Made by a program: the position numbers and the translations under genes. A stretch of DNA of 64,000 nucleotides from Leuconostoc carnosum (GTDB lineage Bacteria > Bacillota > Bacilli > Lactobacillales > Lactobacillaceae). Of this stretch, positions 37,435-46,508 are shown in pieces. Below the pieces are notes generated by a model that saw nothing but the letters and a program-made list of their open reading frames with translations, was not told the origin of the DNA and did no database searches. The DNA is taken from contig NZ_JACHGL010000002.1 in the NCBI RefSeq assembly GCF_014207505.1, forward strand, positions 244,608 through 308,607. Reading direction: 5' to 3'. Within the stretch, counting starts at the first letter, position 1. Every line of letters starts with the position of its first letter.

Positions 37435-37457
37435 GGCGCAACTGACCCTAGCTTTTA
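37426..37457 (+). terminator. intrinsic terminator overlapping the phosphatase stop codon
   Basis: AAAAGCTAGGG pairs with CCCTAGCTTTTA; the gene's TAG stop lies in the 5' arm. Confidence 0.8.
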
Positions 37458-37498
37458 CTATGAGATAAGTGGCATTAAATTAAAGGAGCACTAGGAAA

Positions 37499-39337
37499 TT
37501 GGCAAATCGCGAAGATATTCGTAACATCGCTATCATTGCCCACGTCGATCATGGAAAGACGACGTTGGTTAACGAACTTTTAAAACAATCAGATACATTG
37601 GACTCACGCAAAGAATTGGGTGATCGTGCAATGGATACAAACGATATCGAAAAAGAACGTGGTATCACCATCTTGTCAAAGAACACAGCCGTTAAGGTTG
37701 GAGACAAGCAAATCAACATTTTGGATACACCTGGACACGCTGATTTTGGTGGTGAAGTTGAACGTATCATGGGTATGGTTGATGGTGTCTTGTTGGTTGT
37801 TGACGCCTTTGAAGGTACCATGCCACAAACACGTTTCGTTTTGAAAAAAGCGTTTGAACAGAACTTGACACCAATTGTGGTGGTTAACAAAGTTGATCGT
37901 CCTGGTGCACGTCCATCAGAAGTTGTCGATGAAGTTTTGGATTTGTTTATTGAACTAGGTGCTGATGAAGAACGCTTAGACTTCCCAGTTATTTTTGCTT
38001 CAGCTATGAATGGAACATCATCATTGTCACCAATAGTTGAAGATCAAGAACACACAATGAAGCCTGTCTTTGACAAGATCTTTGAAACAATCCCAGCACC
38101 TGTTGATAATTCTGATGAACCATTACAATTCCAAGTTGCTATGTTGGACTATAATGATTTCGTTGGTCGTATCGGTATTGGACGTGTTAAACGTGGCACA
38201 ATCAAGATGGGTGATAACGTTGAAGTGTTGAAGCTTGACGGTACAACGCAATCATTCCGTGTTACTAAATTAGCTGGATTCATTGGTTTGGATCAAGTTG
38301 ATATTAATGAAGCTAAGGCTGGAGATTTGATTGCTGTTTCTGGTATGGATGATATTTCAGTTGGTGAAACTGTTGCAGATCCTGCACATCCAGATCCACT
38401 ACCAATCTTACGTATTGATGAACCAACTTTGCAAATGACTTTCCGTCAAAATGACAGTCCCTTTGCAGGTCGTGAAGGAAAGTTTGTTACGGCTCGCCAA
38501 ATTGAAGATCGTTTGCGTCGTGAATTGCATACTGATGTATCTTTGCGTGTTGAAGATATAGGTCAAGCTGGGGCTTGGTTAGTATCAGGACGTGGTGAAT
38601 TGCATTTGTCAATCTTGATTGAAACAATGCGTCGTGAAGGCTTCGAAATACAAGCTTCACGTCCACAAGTTATCTATCGTGAGATTGATGGTGTACAGTC
38701 AGAACCTTATGAATCTGTACAAATTGATACACCCGATGAATATGCATCAACTGTTATTGATTCATTGAACCAACGTAAAGGTGAAATGGAAAACATGGAG
38801 TCAGTTGGTAATGGTCAAACACGTTTGACATATATGGCACCTTCACGTGGATTAATTGGTTATTCAACTGAATTTATGTCAGCAACACGTGGTTATGGTA
38901 TTTTTAACCATACTTATGCTGAATACCGCCCAGTTGTTCGTAATTGGGAGCCTGGTCGTCGTAATGGTGCTTTGGTTTCAATTACTCAAGGTACAACTAC
39001 AAACTATGCGATTATGGGTGTTGAAGATCGTGGGCAAATGTTTATCGGTGCTGGTGTTGATGTTTATGAAGGCATGATTGTTGGTATGAATGCACGTGAC
39101 AATGATATTTCTGTTAACGTGACAAAGTTAAAGCCACAATCAAACGTTCGTTCATCAAACAAAGACCAAACTTCATCAATCAAGACACCTCGTTTGATGA
39201 ATTTGGAAGCTAGTTTAGAATTTTTGAATGATGATGAATACGTTGAAGTAACGCCTGAAAACGTACGTATCCGTAAGGCAATTTTGAACACAGCAGAACG
39301 TGAAAAGTCAGCTAAACGTCGTAAGGCATCTAACTAA
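37499..39337 (+). CDS. typA: ribosome-associated GTPase TypA/BipA
   Basis: TypA/BipA is a translational GTPase of the EF-G/LepA group that helps ribosome assembly and stress adaptation. It has 612 residues, with [26 protein letters not shown] and the BipA-specific C-terminal domain ending AEREKSAKRRKASN. The start is TTG 37499; AAAGGAG lies upstream. Codon use is that of a highly expressed gene. Confidence 0.94.
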   Translation: MANREDIRNIAIIAHVDHGKTTLVNELLKQSDTLDSRKELGDRAMDTNDIEKERGITILSKNTAVKVGDKQINILDTPGHADFGGEVERIMGMVDGVLLVVDAFEGTMPQTRFVLKKAFEQNLTPIVVVNKVDRPGARPSEVVDEVLDLFIELGADEERLDFPVIFASAMNGTSSLSPIVEDQEHTMKPVFDKIFETIPAPVDNSDEPLQFQVAMLDYNDFVGRIGIGRVKRGTIKMGDNVEVLKLDGTTQSFRVTKLAGFIGLDQVDINEAKAGDLIAVSGMDDISVGETVADPAHPDPLPILRIDEPTLQMTFRQNDSPFAGREGKFVTARQIEDRLRRELHTDVSLRVEDIGQAGAWLVSGRGELHLSILIETMRREGFEIQASRPQVIYREIDGVQSEPYESVQIDTPDEYASTVIDSLNQRKGEMENMESVGNGQTRLTYMAPSRGLIGYSTEFMSATRGYGIFNHTYAEYRPVVRNWEPGRRNGALVSITQGTTTNYAIMGVEDRGQMFIGAGVDVYEGMIVGMNARDNDISVNVTKLKPQSNVRSSNKDQTSSIKTPRLMNLEASLEFLNDDEYVEVTPENVRIRKAILNTAEREKSAKRRKASN

Positions 39338-39376
39338 ATTTAACATGTATTGAAGGACATTTTTGTTCTTCATTAT

Positions 39377-39465
39377 GGAGATATGGCACAATCTGGTACT
39401 GCAACGGACTCGAAATCCGTCGAGCCGCTTTTGGCGGTGTGCGGGTTCAAATCCCGCTATCTCCT
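39377..39465 (+). tRNA. tRNA-Ser (anticodon CGA)
   Basis: Class II tRNA. Acceptor GGAGATA pairs with TATCTCC, the anticodon stem ACGGA/TCCGT holds loop CTCGAAA (anticodon CGA, reading UCG), the variable arm is GCCGC-TTTT-GGCGG and the T arm GCGGG-TTCAAAT-CCCGC. The D stem is short (GCA/TGC). The base after the acceptor stem is T, and CCA is not encoded. A terminator follows at 39525. Confidence 0.9.
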
Positions 39466-39524
39466 TTGGTATACTCTTTTCGCACATAGAGAGAAAATAT
39501 TTCTTGAGTACAATTTTAATTCAT

Positions 39525-39563
39525 AAAAAGTCAATTCTAATAAATATTAGGACTGACTTTTTT
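39525..39563 (+). terminator. terminator after tRNA-Ser
   Basis: AAAAAGTCA...CTAATA pairs with TATTAG...TGACTTTTTT, a long stem with T run, about 60 nt downstream of the tRNA. Confidence 0.75.
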
Positions 39564-39640
39564 ATTTAATTTTTTTCATGATATTTTATATTTAGAGAAA
39601 GTATGATAGTATTTACATTGTGAAGTGGAGGAGTATGATA

Positions 39641-40270
39641 ATGTATGCAAAAAGGTTTATTCAATTGTTTATTATTTTTTTAATAACAGTATTTGTTGCA
39701 ATGTACTGTGTGAAAGTGATTGGTGTTGAAGGCTATTTTTATCAATCGCTTATTTTAACTGTTATCGGTTACATTATTTTAATTGTGCCATTAACTGCTT
39801 TAACGATTATGAAGCAAAAAAAGAAATTTAGTTTAAGCACCAATACTAATAAACAGCATGCTTTCCAATCAGCATTAGAAAAGTTAGAGAACATTGTAAT
39901 TGTATCAACGCTTTCAAATGATGGGATGATGACATCAAGTATTCTAACTTTCAAACAGTCAAAACAGCAAGAGAATGTCTGGTATGTGGTCACTGATAAA
40001 AAATCAAAACGTGTTCAGAACATCCATGATACTAAAAAAGTCTCTTTAACAACGTGGTTTGACAAAGAAACGGGTATAAGGATAAGTTCTAATAATATTA
40101 TGCCAACAGTACTTGAAAATGATGCCCTAAAAGACGAGATCGTGAAGCACAGTGAGATAAAAGAACTAGCAGATAATTTCAATAACAAAGTAATTATTAG
40201 ACTAGATATCCAATCTGTTTTAGTTGAGTCATTTCGGACTAATCCAACTGTGATATCATTTCAAGACTAA
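39641..40270 (+). CDS. membrane-anchored pyridoxamine 5'-phosphate oxidase-like protein
   Basis: The 209-residue protein has two N-terminal membrane segments (about 5-27 and 36-58) and a soluble split-barrel domain (about 75-209) of the flavin-binding PNPOx/general stress protein 26 type (IVIVSTLSNDG, VWYVVTDKKSKRVQNI). ATG 39641 is preferred since GGAGG lies 9 nt before; starts at 39620 and 39635 overlap the SD. The anchored form is uncommon. Cofactor and substrate are unknown. Confidence 0.6.
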   Translation: MYAKRFIQLFIIFLITVFVAMYCVKVIGVEGYFYQSLILTVIGYIILIVPLTALTIMKQKKKFSLSTNTNKQHAFQSALEKLENIVIVSTLSNDGMMTSSILTFKQSKQQENVWYVVTDKKSKRVQNIHDTKKVSLTTWFDKETGIRISSNNIMPTVLENDALKDEIVKHSEIKELADNFNNKVIIRLDIQSVLVESFRTNPTVISFQD

Positions 40271-40328
40271 AGTAATAGGAAGTCGTTGAATTATTTGCAC
40301 TTTTAATCTAATGAGAATGCTTTTGTAT

Positions 40329-40366
40329 TGTAAGCGCTTGCAATTATAAATTATAGATGTTATACT
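40329..40366 (+). promoter_or_regulatory. ncRNA promoter overlapped by a cre-like site
   Basis: TTGCAA (40338-40343), a 17-nt spacer and TATACT (40361-40366) form a consensus promoter. TGTAAGCGCTTGCA (40329-40342), with the CG core of cre and one deviation from the consensus, covers the -35 box. CcpA control of the downstream RNA is therefore likely. Confidence 0.7.
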
Positions 40367-40372
40367 ATAGAC

Positions 40373-40785
40373 ATAGGTTAGGAGGAAATCCTCATAACAA
40401 CTTAAGTTGTTGCAATCATTCTTGACGATGATTGGAATGGATTTCTTTCAATCCGATGACAGTTTACTCGAAGTTTGAACTAAGTAGTGGCAAATGGATG
40501 CGTTGAGCATTGGTTTAGCAGACAAGTTTGAGCGTAATGGAAATGTTGTATGAGATGTAAATCTCATAAATGTTGACTTAGAGTAGGCTGTTTTTAATGT
40601 TTCATGAACCAGTCGCGTATTTCAAAAATCTGAGTGGAATGGGTTATGATTGTGCCAACTAAAGAAGTAGAATGACTTGTAGAGCAGAAAAAGATACAAT
40701 CATTGATGCTAAAAACTCAGTTAAAAACAGTTTTGGTAATATAAAAAAGTAACTGACCAAAATTATTTGGTTAGTTACTTTTTTT
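40373..40785 (+). ncRNA. long structured non-coding RNA of unknown family
   Basis: A transcript of about 410 nt is bounded by a consensus promoter and a strong terminator (40749-40785) and contains no ORF of meaningful length. Hairpins visible: CAATCAT/ATGATTG (40413-40434), GGATT/AATCC just after, ATGAGA/TCTCAT near 40550-40567, and a long-range ATGATTGT (40646-40653) with ACAATCAT (40696-40703). The sequence AACAACTTAAGTTGTT is a perfect palindrome. It does not show the conserved cores of RNase P RNA (GAGGAAAGUCC), tmRNA, 6S or 4.5S RNA that I can recognise. Confidence 0.65.
40749..40785. terminator. terminator of the ncRNA, probably also for pgl
   Basis: GTAACTGACCAAA and TTTGGTTAGTTAC form a 13-pair stem with one G-U, followed by T7; an A6 tract on the other side allows use on the minus strand. 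Confidence 0.85.
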
Positions 40786-40814
40786 ATTTGATAGCGAACA
40801 ATAATATTTTAAAA

Positions 40815-41846
40815 TTAATATTCAAAAGTGACGCGCACGCCCTCTGGAATAGCAAAATCTTTTTGTAGGAGTGATAATTCACCAGTGGTTTCATCTCGAG
40901 CGTATAATGAAACATTATCAGTGTCCTGGTTAGCAACGACTAAGAAAGCTTCATCTTTATCCCAATTCATGTCACGTGGGAATTCACCTTCAGTACTAAT
41001 GAGCTGAATACGTTCAATCTCGGTACCGCCATTAACAATTTTGAAAACAGCAATTGAATTGTGACCGCGATTAGTAGCATAGATAAAGCGACCATCATGG
41101 CTTAAACGTAGGGCAGCTGAGCCATTATGTTCAGTCCAATCAGAGGGAATTGTTGAAGCAGTCATAATATGCTCAAATGAACCATCATCAGAGTTGTACT
41201 TTAAGACACTTAACAGGCTTGAAAGCTCACCAAGCACGTAAGCATACTGACCGTTTGGTGAGAAACGAATATGACGTGGACCAAAACCTTCTTCTGTTTT
41301 AAAGCGTGAGGCTTCCGTTAGTTGACCGTTGTCGGTGACATCAAAAGTGATGATTTCGTCACTACCTAGATCCACCGCTACTAGCCGTTTATCGGGTGTT
41401 AAGTTAGCAAAATGGATATGTGATGAACTTTGCTCTGGTCGGGGACCTGAGCCTTCGTTTTGCCAAGTATCACTTAGTGATAGTGAGCCATCAGCATTAA
41501 TAGTATATGATTCAACAGTACCGCGGTGATAGTATCCAGCAAAGAGCAGTTGACGGTCCTCATCAATGCCCATATAAGCTGGTGCGGAACCTTCAGTCAA
41601 TTTGGCGTCAAGTTCAACCACAGGACGTTTTGCATTATCCAATGTGACTACACCACCTTGACCATTACGGTTTTCAACAACGTAAATTTTATTAGCTTTT
41701 GAAAGGGCTAAATAAGTAGGATTAGTTAATTGACCAATGAAAGTTGGATTTTGAAGCTGTTTTTTGTCTGTGTCCAATTCTGCTTCATATAAACCTTTTG
41801 ATAGACGTTTGGTATACGTACCAAACAAAATTTTGTGGATTGCCAT
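40815..41846 (-). CDS. pgl: 6-phosphogluconolactonase, beta-propeller type
   Basis: This enzyme of the oxidative pentose phosphate (phosphoketolase) route hydrolyses 6-phosphogluconolactone. It is a 343-residue seven-bladed propeller of the YbhE/YkgB family, with GPRHIRFSPNGQYAYVLGE and FIYATNRGHNSIAVF and FPRDMNWDKDE. The pathway is central in heterofermenters. AAGGAG precedes the ATG. The same-family proteins sometimes have other lactone substrates. Confidence 0.87.
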   Translation of the reverse strand: MAIHKILFGTYTKRLSKGLYEAELDTDKKQLQNPTFIGQLTNPTYLALSKANKIYVVENRNGQGGVVTLDNAKRPVVELDAKLTEGSAPAYMGIDEDRQLLFAGYYHRGTVESYTINADGSLSLSDTWQNEGSGPRPEQSSSHIHFANLTPDKRLVAVDLGSDEIITFDVTDNGQLTEASRFKTEEGFGPRHIRFSPNGQYAYVLGELSSLLSVLKYNSDDGSFEHIMTASTIPSDWTEHNGSAALRLSHDGRFIYATNRGHNSIAVFKIVNGGTEIERIQLISTEGEFPRDMNWDKDEAFLVVANQDTDNVSLYARDETTGELSLLQKDFAIPEGVRVTFEY

Positions 41847-41976
41847 ATTTATTGTCTCCTTAGTTAAACTACTTCTATAATAGCATATATGTAAGGGGTT
41901 TCACAAGTTGAGAAAACGGTTTATTTTCAGTATAATAACATTAAACGAACATTTGTTCAAAAATTAGAGGTTGGTT

Positions 41977-43149
41977 ATGAAATTTATCCATGCAGGCGAC
42001 ATTCATCTAGGAAATCCATTTTTAGGATTAGATCAACAATTACCAGAGCATTTAAAACCAATAATACAAAATGCGACACTGACAACCTTTGGAAAGTTGA
42101 TTGATTCAGCTATTGCTGAGAACGTTGATTTTGTATTATTTCCAGGGGATTTATACAATTCATCTGAAAGTGGACCACAGATTCAAGAAATGGTGAGTGT
42201 ACAGTTTGAGAGATTACATGCTGCTGCGATACCTGTATATTTGAGTTTTGGAAACCATGATTTTGAGGCAAATAAGCAAAAACATTTACCATGGCCGGAA
42301 AACATTCACATATTTGCACAATCTATAGAAACTAAGTATTTATCTTTAAACAGTGGAGAACAGATAGCTCTGACAGGCTTTAGCTATCAAACACAACGTC
42401 AAAAAGAACAACTTATTGATAATTTCCCGCCTAAGGATATAGCAGCAGATTATCATATTGGCTTATATCATGGTGCACTCGGCGTTGACGGTGAAGCATA
42501 TGCGCCATTTTCTGTTAATGATATGTTAATCAAAAACTATGATTACTGGGCTTTAGGACATATTCACGTTCGGCAAACATTAAATGATTCGCCTTTTATT
42601 GGGTACTCGGGCAATTTACAGGGATTAAATCGCAAAGAGGTCGGACCAAAAGGTTATTATTTAGTTACTAGCCATAAAAATAAGTTAATACCCGAATTTA
42701 AGCCCGTTGCAGCTGTTATATGGGAAAATCTAACCATTTCAGAAATGGTTGATGAAGATGATTTAGTCACACAAATTGTAGATTATCAAACAGAAAAAAC
42801 AACACTATTTTCAGTTGATATTACCGCAAAATTAAATAATACACTGATTGAACGCGTGTTAAGCGGGTTAACGTTAGAAAAAGTACGTGCTAAATTGCCA
42901 GATAATTTGTGGGTTGTACGTCTTGGGTTGAAAAAAGCACCAACATCTGTATTGGCTGAGGACAATATTGATCAGAAATATTGGAAATCATCGTTACAAT
43001 CAATTTTTGACAATTTTAATGTATCAGATTATTTATCGAATCAAGCACCTGTTTTTGTTAGAGAGTATTTCATGAGTAAAGAAGGACAAGCTGTGTTACA
43101 AGAGAAAATGTGGCAAATTATGCAGGCTAGAAAGGCACGTGATGAATAA
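41977..43149 (+). CDS. yhaO: metallophosphoesterase/DNA repair exonuclease YhaO
   Basis: An SbcD/Mre11-like calcineurin-fold nuclease of 390 residues. Motifs are HAGDIHLGNP, FPGDLYN, FGNHDFEANK and ALGHIHVRQ. It is expected to work with YhaN as Mre11 does with Rad50. ATG 41977 has TTAGAGG upstream; TTG 41971 is less likely. It overlaps yhaN by 1 nt (TAATG). Confidence 0.88.
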   Translation: MKFIHAGDIHLGNPFLGLDQQLPEHLKPIIQNATLTTFGKLIDSAIAENVDFVLFPGDLYNSSESGPQIQEMVSVQFERLHAAAIPVYLSFGNHDFEANKQKHLPWPENIHIFAQSIETKYLSLNSGEQIALTGFSYQTQRQKEQLIDNFPPKDIAADYHIGLYHGALGVDGEAYAPFSVNDMLIKNYDYWALGHIHVRQTLNDSPFIGYSGNLQGLNRKEVGPKGYYLVTSHKNKLIPEFKPVAAVIWENLTISEMVDEDDLVTQIVDYQTEKTTLFSVDITAKLNNTLIERVLSGLTLEKVRAKLPDNLWVVRLGLKKAPTSVLAEDNIDQKYWKSSLQSIFDNFNVSDYLSNQAPVFVREYFMSKEGQAVLQEKMWQIMQARKARDE

Positions 43150-45506
43150 TGAAAATCAAAAAAGCAGAAATTAGTGGGTTTGGACGATGGTCACAGCAAA
43201 CCTTCGATTTTTCCGATGGTTTTCAAGCGATTGTTGGTCAAAATGAGTCTGGTAAGTCTACGCTACGTGCTTTCATTATCGGCGTTTTATTTGGTTTTCC
43301 AACAAAAAAAGGGCAAAATAATGTATATGATCCTAAAGATGGTAGCAAATATGGCGGTAGTTTAGTTATTACTGTGAGTCAAAATGACTATAAAATTACG
43401 CGCATTAGTCGAACACAATCTGAATTGACAATTACAGATATGTCTAGTCAAATAGTGATAGAACACCCGGAAGAATGGTTATCACAACAATTACTACCGT
43501 TAACAAGGGCATCGTTTGATGATATCTTTAATTTTAGCCAACGCGATTTAGCACAAATTGCTCAATTAAAACCTATTGAACTACAAAAACTACTGTTAAA
43601 TATAGGTGCTGTGGGTAGCACAAGTTGGCTTGATGTGGCTAATGATGTTGCCAAGCAATCTGATAAGCAATTTGCTCAGCGTTCGACAGGGAAAAGACCT
43701 TTGAATTTAGCCACAAGACGTTATGAGAAGAATAGTGAAGCATTACATGATAAAAATGATGCTGTAGCGGATTATGTAAATGGACAATCAGATATCGAAC
43801 TGCAACAAAAAGCATTAAATAAGAAACAATCTCAAATATTAGATTTATCAAAAAAAATGCAGGATTTACAATATTTAATGCAACAATATACGCTTTATAA
43901 AAAAGCAATGGCATTGAAGGAGACGCTGACCTCTGAAACTACATTAGTGTCAGATGAGGATATTGATGAAGTCCGGCGTCTAGCAATTATGACTGAAACT
44001 AGTCAAAAATCTTTGCAAAATCTTAATGAAGAAAAGCAACAACAATCAACAAAAATTAAGCAGGCACCATATGATCAGTCAACTATTGCAAATCTGGAAG
44101 TTGAAAATCATCACCTTCAAAATTTAGAAAAAGAACGTGCTGTTTTAATCAACGAAGTTGATGGTATACGATCTAATTTTAAAATTGAGGTACCCAAGCT
44201 CCTAACAGACAGTGAGAAAGATGCACTATCTGAAAAAGACTATGGCTTGATAATTATCATTGTTGCCGTCTTATTTGGCGCAGTAATGTACTTTATCTTC
44301 AAACCAGCTTTAATTTTAGCTGCGCTCATAGCCGGTCTCGGTTATTTTTTTCTAAAACAACATCGAGATAAGCAGTCTAAAATACGACAACGTTATGGTA
44401 TGTTGTCAATTACGGAAATTAATACCGCTCAGTCTGATATTCGTAGAATGCTACAGAAAGAGCAACAGATTAGTGAGTTGGATGCTAGTATTGATGCAAC
44501 TAGAGACACGCTTGTCAATAAACTAGAGCCAATTACTAACTTTCTAAATATAGTGGTGCGCCCTGATGACCTTGAAATGACAATGTCACAATTAATGCAT
44601 AGCAATGATCAATGGCAGTTACGTTTACAAAACAACGAATTACTATTTGCACAAAGGCAACAACAAATTTTAACTGAAATTCAAAAAATGCAATCCTCAC
44701 TGTTAGAGTATTCAACTGCAAAGCAAGCTATTTTCAAAAAGTATCAGGTTCAAGATAGTGAGTCATTGATGGCTTTAAAGCAACAAGCAACAGCGCAGTT
44801 GCGTAAAAATCAAAGATTCAATGATATGATGCAACAGATCAAGCCAGAGATGATGGAACAATTACAACAAATTGATAGTATTACTGATTTGCAAGAACAA
44901 TTAGATAACGTAGAAAAAGAGTACAATCAAGCTCAGCAAGCTGCATTTACTAAACAAGCCCAGTTATCAGATTTACAAGCACAGCAACAACAGCGCACGA
45001 GTAGTGACCAATTTTTAGCTTTACAGCAAGAACTAGCTAATGAACAGACGATGTTAAACGATCAGTTTGGTGAATATCTTGCTGAAAGATTGACGGTGGA
45101 TTGGATTAATCGCGCGCTGCAAGCAGCCTCACAAAATCGTTTCCCAAAAATGCAAAAAATTGCTACGCAATATTTTACAAGGTTAACGCAAAATAATTAT
45201 ATTGACATACAATTCGTTAAAGATGATCTGTCACTCGTACAGAAATATGGTCACAAGTTTGGTGTAAGTGAGCTATCAACTGGCACGCAAGAACAGCTCT
45301 ATGTTGCTCTGAGATTAGCCTTAAGTCAAGTCATTGCAGATATTGTGTCAGTCCCTTTGCTGATTGATGATGGGTTTGTTAACTTTGATGATGATCGGCG
45401 AGCAATCATGCTAGATATTTTACAAGAAATAGCGCAGCAACAGCAAATTTTTTATTTTACCACGGCATTTTCAGAGCCACATGTTAAACAAATGATAGCA
45501 TTATAA
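43149..45506 (+). CDS. yhaN: AAA-ATPase YhaN (Rad50-like, with membrane segment)
   Basis: A 785-residue SMC/Rad50-type ATPase. Walker A is VGQNESGKST near the N-terminus, the ABC signature is in FGVSELSTGTQEQLYVALRLAL and Walker B in PLLIDDGFVNFDD. Gln-rich coiled coils occupy about 190-340 and 430-650. Two hydrophobic helices near 365-400 are typical of YhaN and tie it to the membrane. It partners with YhaO, probably in DNA end processing. Confidence 0.88.
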   Translation: MKIKKAEISGFGRWSQQTFDFSDGFQAIVGQNESGKSTLRAFIIGVLFGFPTKKGQNNVYDPKDGSKYGGSLVITVSQNDYKITRISRTQSELTITDMSSQIVIEHPEEWLSQQLLPLTRASFDDIFNFSQRDLAQIAQLKPIELQKLLLNIGAVGSTSWLDVANDVAKQSDKQFAQRSTGKRPLNLATRRYEKNSEALHDKNDAVADYVNGQSDIELQQKALNKKQSQILDLSKKMQDLQYLMQQYTLYKKAMALKETLTSETTLVSDEDIDEVRRLAIMTETSQKSLQNLNEEKQQQSTKIKQAPYDQSTIANLEVENHHLQNLEKERAVLINEVDGIRSNFKIEVPKLLTDSEKDALSEKDYGLIIIIVAVLFGAVMYFIFKPALILAALIAGLGYFFLKQHRDKQSKIRQRYGMLSITEINTAQSDIRRMLQKEQQISELDASIDATRDTLVNKLEPITNFLNIVVRPDDLEMTMSQLMHSNDQWQLRLQNNELLFAQRQQQILTEIQKMQSSLLEYSTAKQAIFKKYQVQDSESLMALKQQATAQLRKNQRFNDMMQQIKPEMMEQLQQIDSITDLQEQLDNVEKEYNQAQQAAFTKQAQLSDLQAQQQQRTSSDQFLALQQELANEQTMLNDQFGEYLAERLTVDWINRALQAASQNRFPKMQKIATQYFTRLTQNNYIDIQFVKDDLSLVQKYGHKFGVSELSTGTQEQLYVALRLALSQVIADIVSVPLLIDDGFVNFDDDRRAIMLDILQEIAQQQQIFYFTTAFSEPHVKQMIAL

Positions 45507-45518
45507 AGGGAGTATATT

Positions 45519-46466
45519 ATGGTTAAATTGTTGACAGATTTTCAAGATACTGAGCACATTGATAGTTTTGCGCTAATTAAAAGTGCTGATATACGATTAA
45601 CTAAAAATGGAAAAACTTATTTAAGTATGGTATTTTCAGATCGCTCAGGCGATTTACCTGGGAACTTATGGGATGCCACTGAATCCCAGATTAGTACATT
45701 ATTACCTGGTAAGATTGTACAATTACAGGGTGTACGAGGTTCATATCAAGATAAACCACAAGTACAAATTACAAATATTCGTCTGTCCGGTGTTGGGGAA
45801 CCTGACAACCCAGCTGAGTTTATGGCTCATGCACCAATTAAAGAAGATGAGATGGATGATGAGCTGAACGACTTTATCCTGATGATTACTAACCCAACTT
45901 GGAATCGTTTAGTACGTAAATTATTTAATGCTTACCATGATCAGTTTTTACGTTATCCTGCTGCCAAAATGAATCATCATGCGTTTGCAGGTGGGTTAGC
46001 TTTTCACTCATTGTCAATTGCAAAATTAGCCAAAAGCGTATCAGCACAGTATACACAACTGAATCAAGACTTACTGATTGCTGGTGCGTTATTACATGAT
46101 CTAGGCAAGGTAATTGAATTATCTGGACCGATTGCAACAAAATACACAGTTGTTGGTAGTTTAATTGGCCATATCACGCTGATTGATGAACAAATTGTTT
46201 TAGCAGCAAATGAATTACACTTTGATTTACAATCAGAAGATATGGTTATATTGCGACACACCATTCTATCTCATCATGGTCAGTTAGAATATGGGTCACC
46301 TGTACGCCCCAATATATTGGAAGCAGAAATTTTGCATCAAATCGATGAGATGGATGCTAGCATTCAAATGATAACAGGTGCATTAGAAAAAACGGCTGAT
46401 GGGTCATTTTCTGACAGGATTTTTGGTTTAGATAACCGGCGTTTCTTTAAATCATCATCAGAGTAA
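45519..46466 (+). CDS. yhaM: 3'-5' exoribonuclease YhaM
   Basis: A 315-residue protein with an N-terminal OB fold (about 10-95, TYLSMVFSDRSGDLPGNLWD) and a HD domain with HHAFAGGLAFHS and GALLHDLGK. YhaM is a single-stranded 3'-5' exonuclease in B. subtilis. It completes the yhaO-yhaN-yhaM operon and is followed by a terminator shared with prsA. Confidence 0.92.
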   Translation: MVKLLTDFQDTEHIDSFALIKSADIRLTKNGKTYLSMVFSDRSGDLPGNLWDATESQISTLLPGKIVQLQGVRGSYQDKPQVQITNIRLSGVGEPDNPAEFMAHAPIKEDEMDDELNDFILMITNPTWNRLVRKLFNAYHDQFLRYPAAKMNHHAFAGGLAFHSLSIAKLAKSVSAQYTQLNQDLLIAGALLHDLGKVIELSGPIATKYTVVGSLIGHITLIDEQIVLAANELHFDLQSEDMVILRHTILSHHGQLEYGSPVRPNILEAEILHQIDEMDASIQMITGALEKTADGSFSDRIFGLDNRRFFKSSSE

Positions 46467-46469
46467 AAT

Positions 46470-46500
46470 AAAAAACGTAACCATTTTGGTTACGTTTTTT
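46470..46500. terminator. bidirectional intrinsic terminator
   Basis: AAAAAACGTAACC and GGTTACGTTTTTT form a symmetric stem between convergent yhaM and prsA. Confidence 0.9.
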
Positions 46501-46508
46501 ATGTATTA

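Noticed and set aside
39363..39569. 68-aa ORF across the tRNA-Ser
   Set aside because: It reads through the tRNA gene and its terminator and has no SD or protein-like composition.
40373..40785. RNase P RNA, tmRNA or 6S RNA as identity of the long ncRNA
   Set aside because: The near-invariant GAGGAAAGUCC and ACAGAA blocks of RNase P RNA, the tRNA-like ends and tag ORF of tmRNA, and the simple long hairpin of 6S RNA are not found. The AGGAGGAAATCC segment only resembles the RNase P motif superficially.
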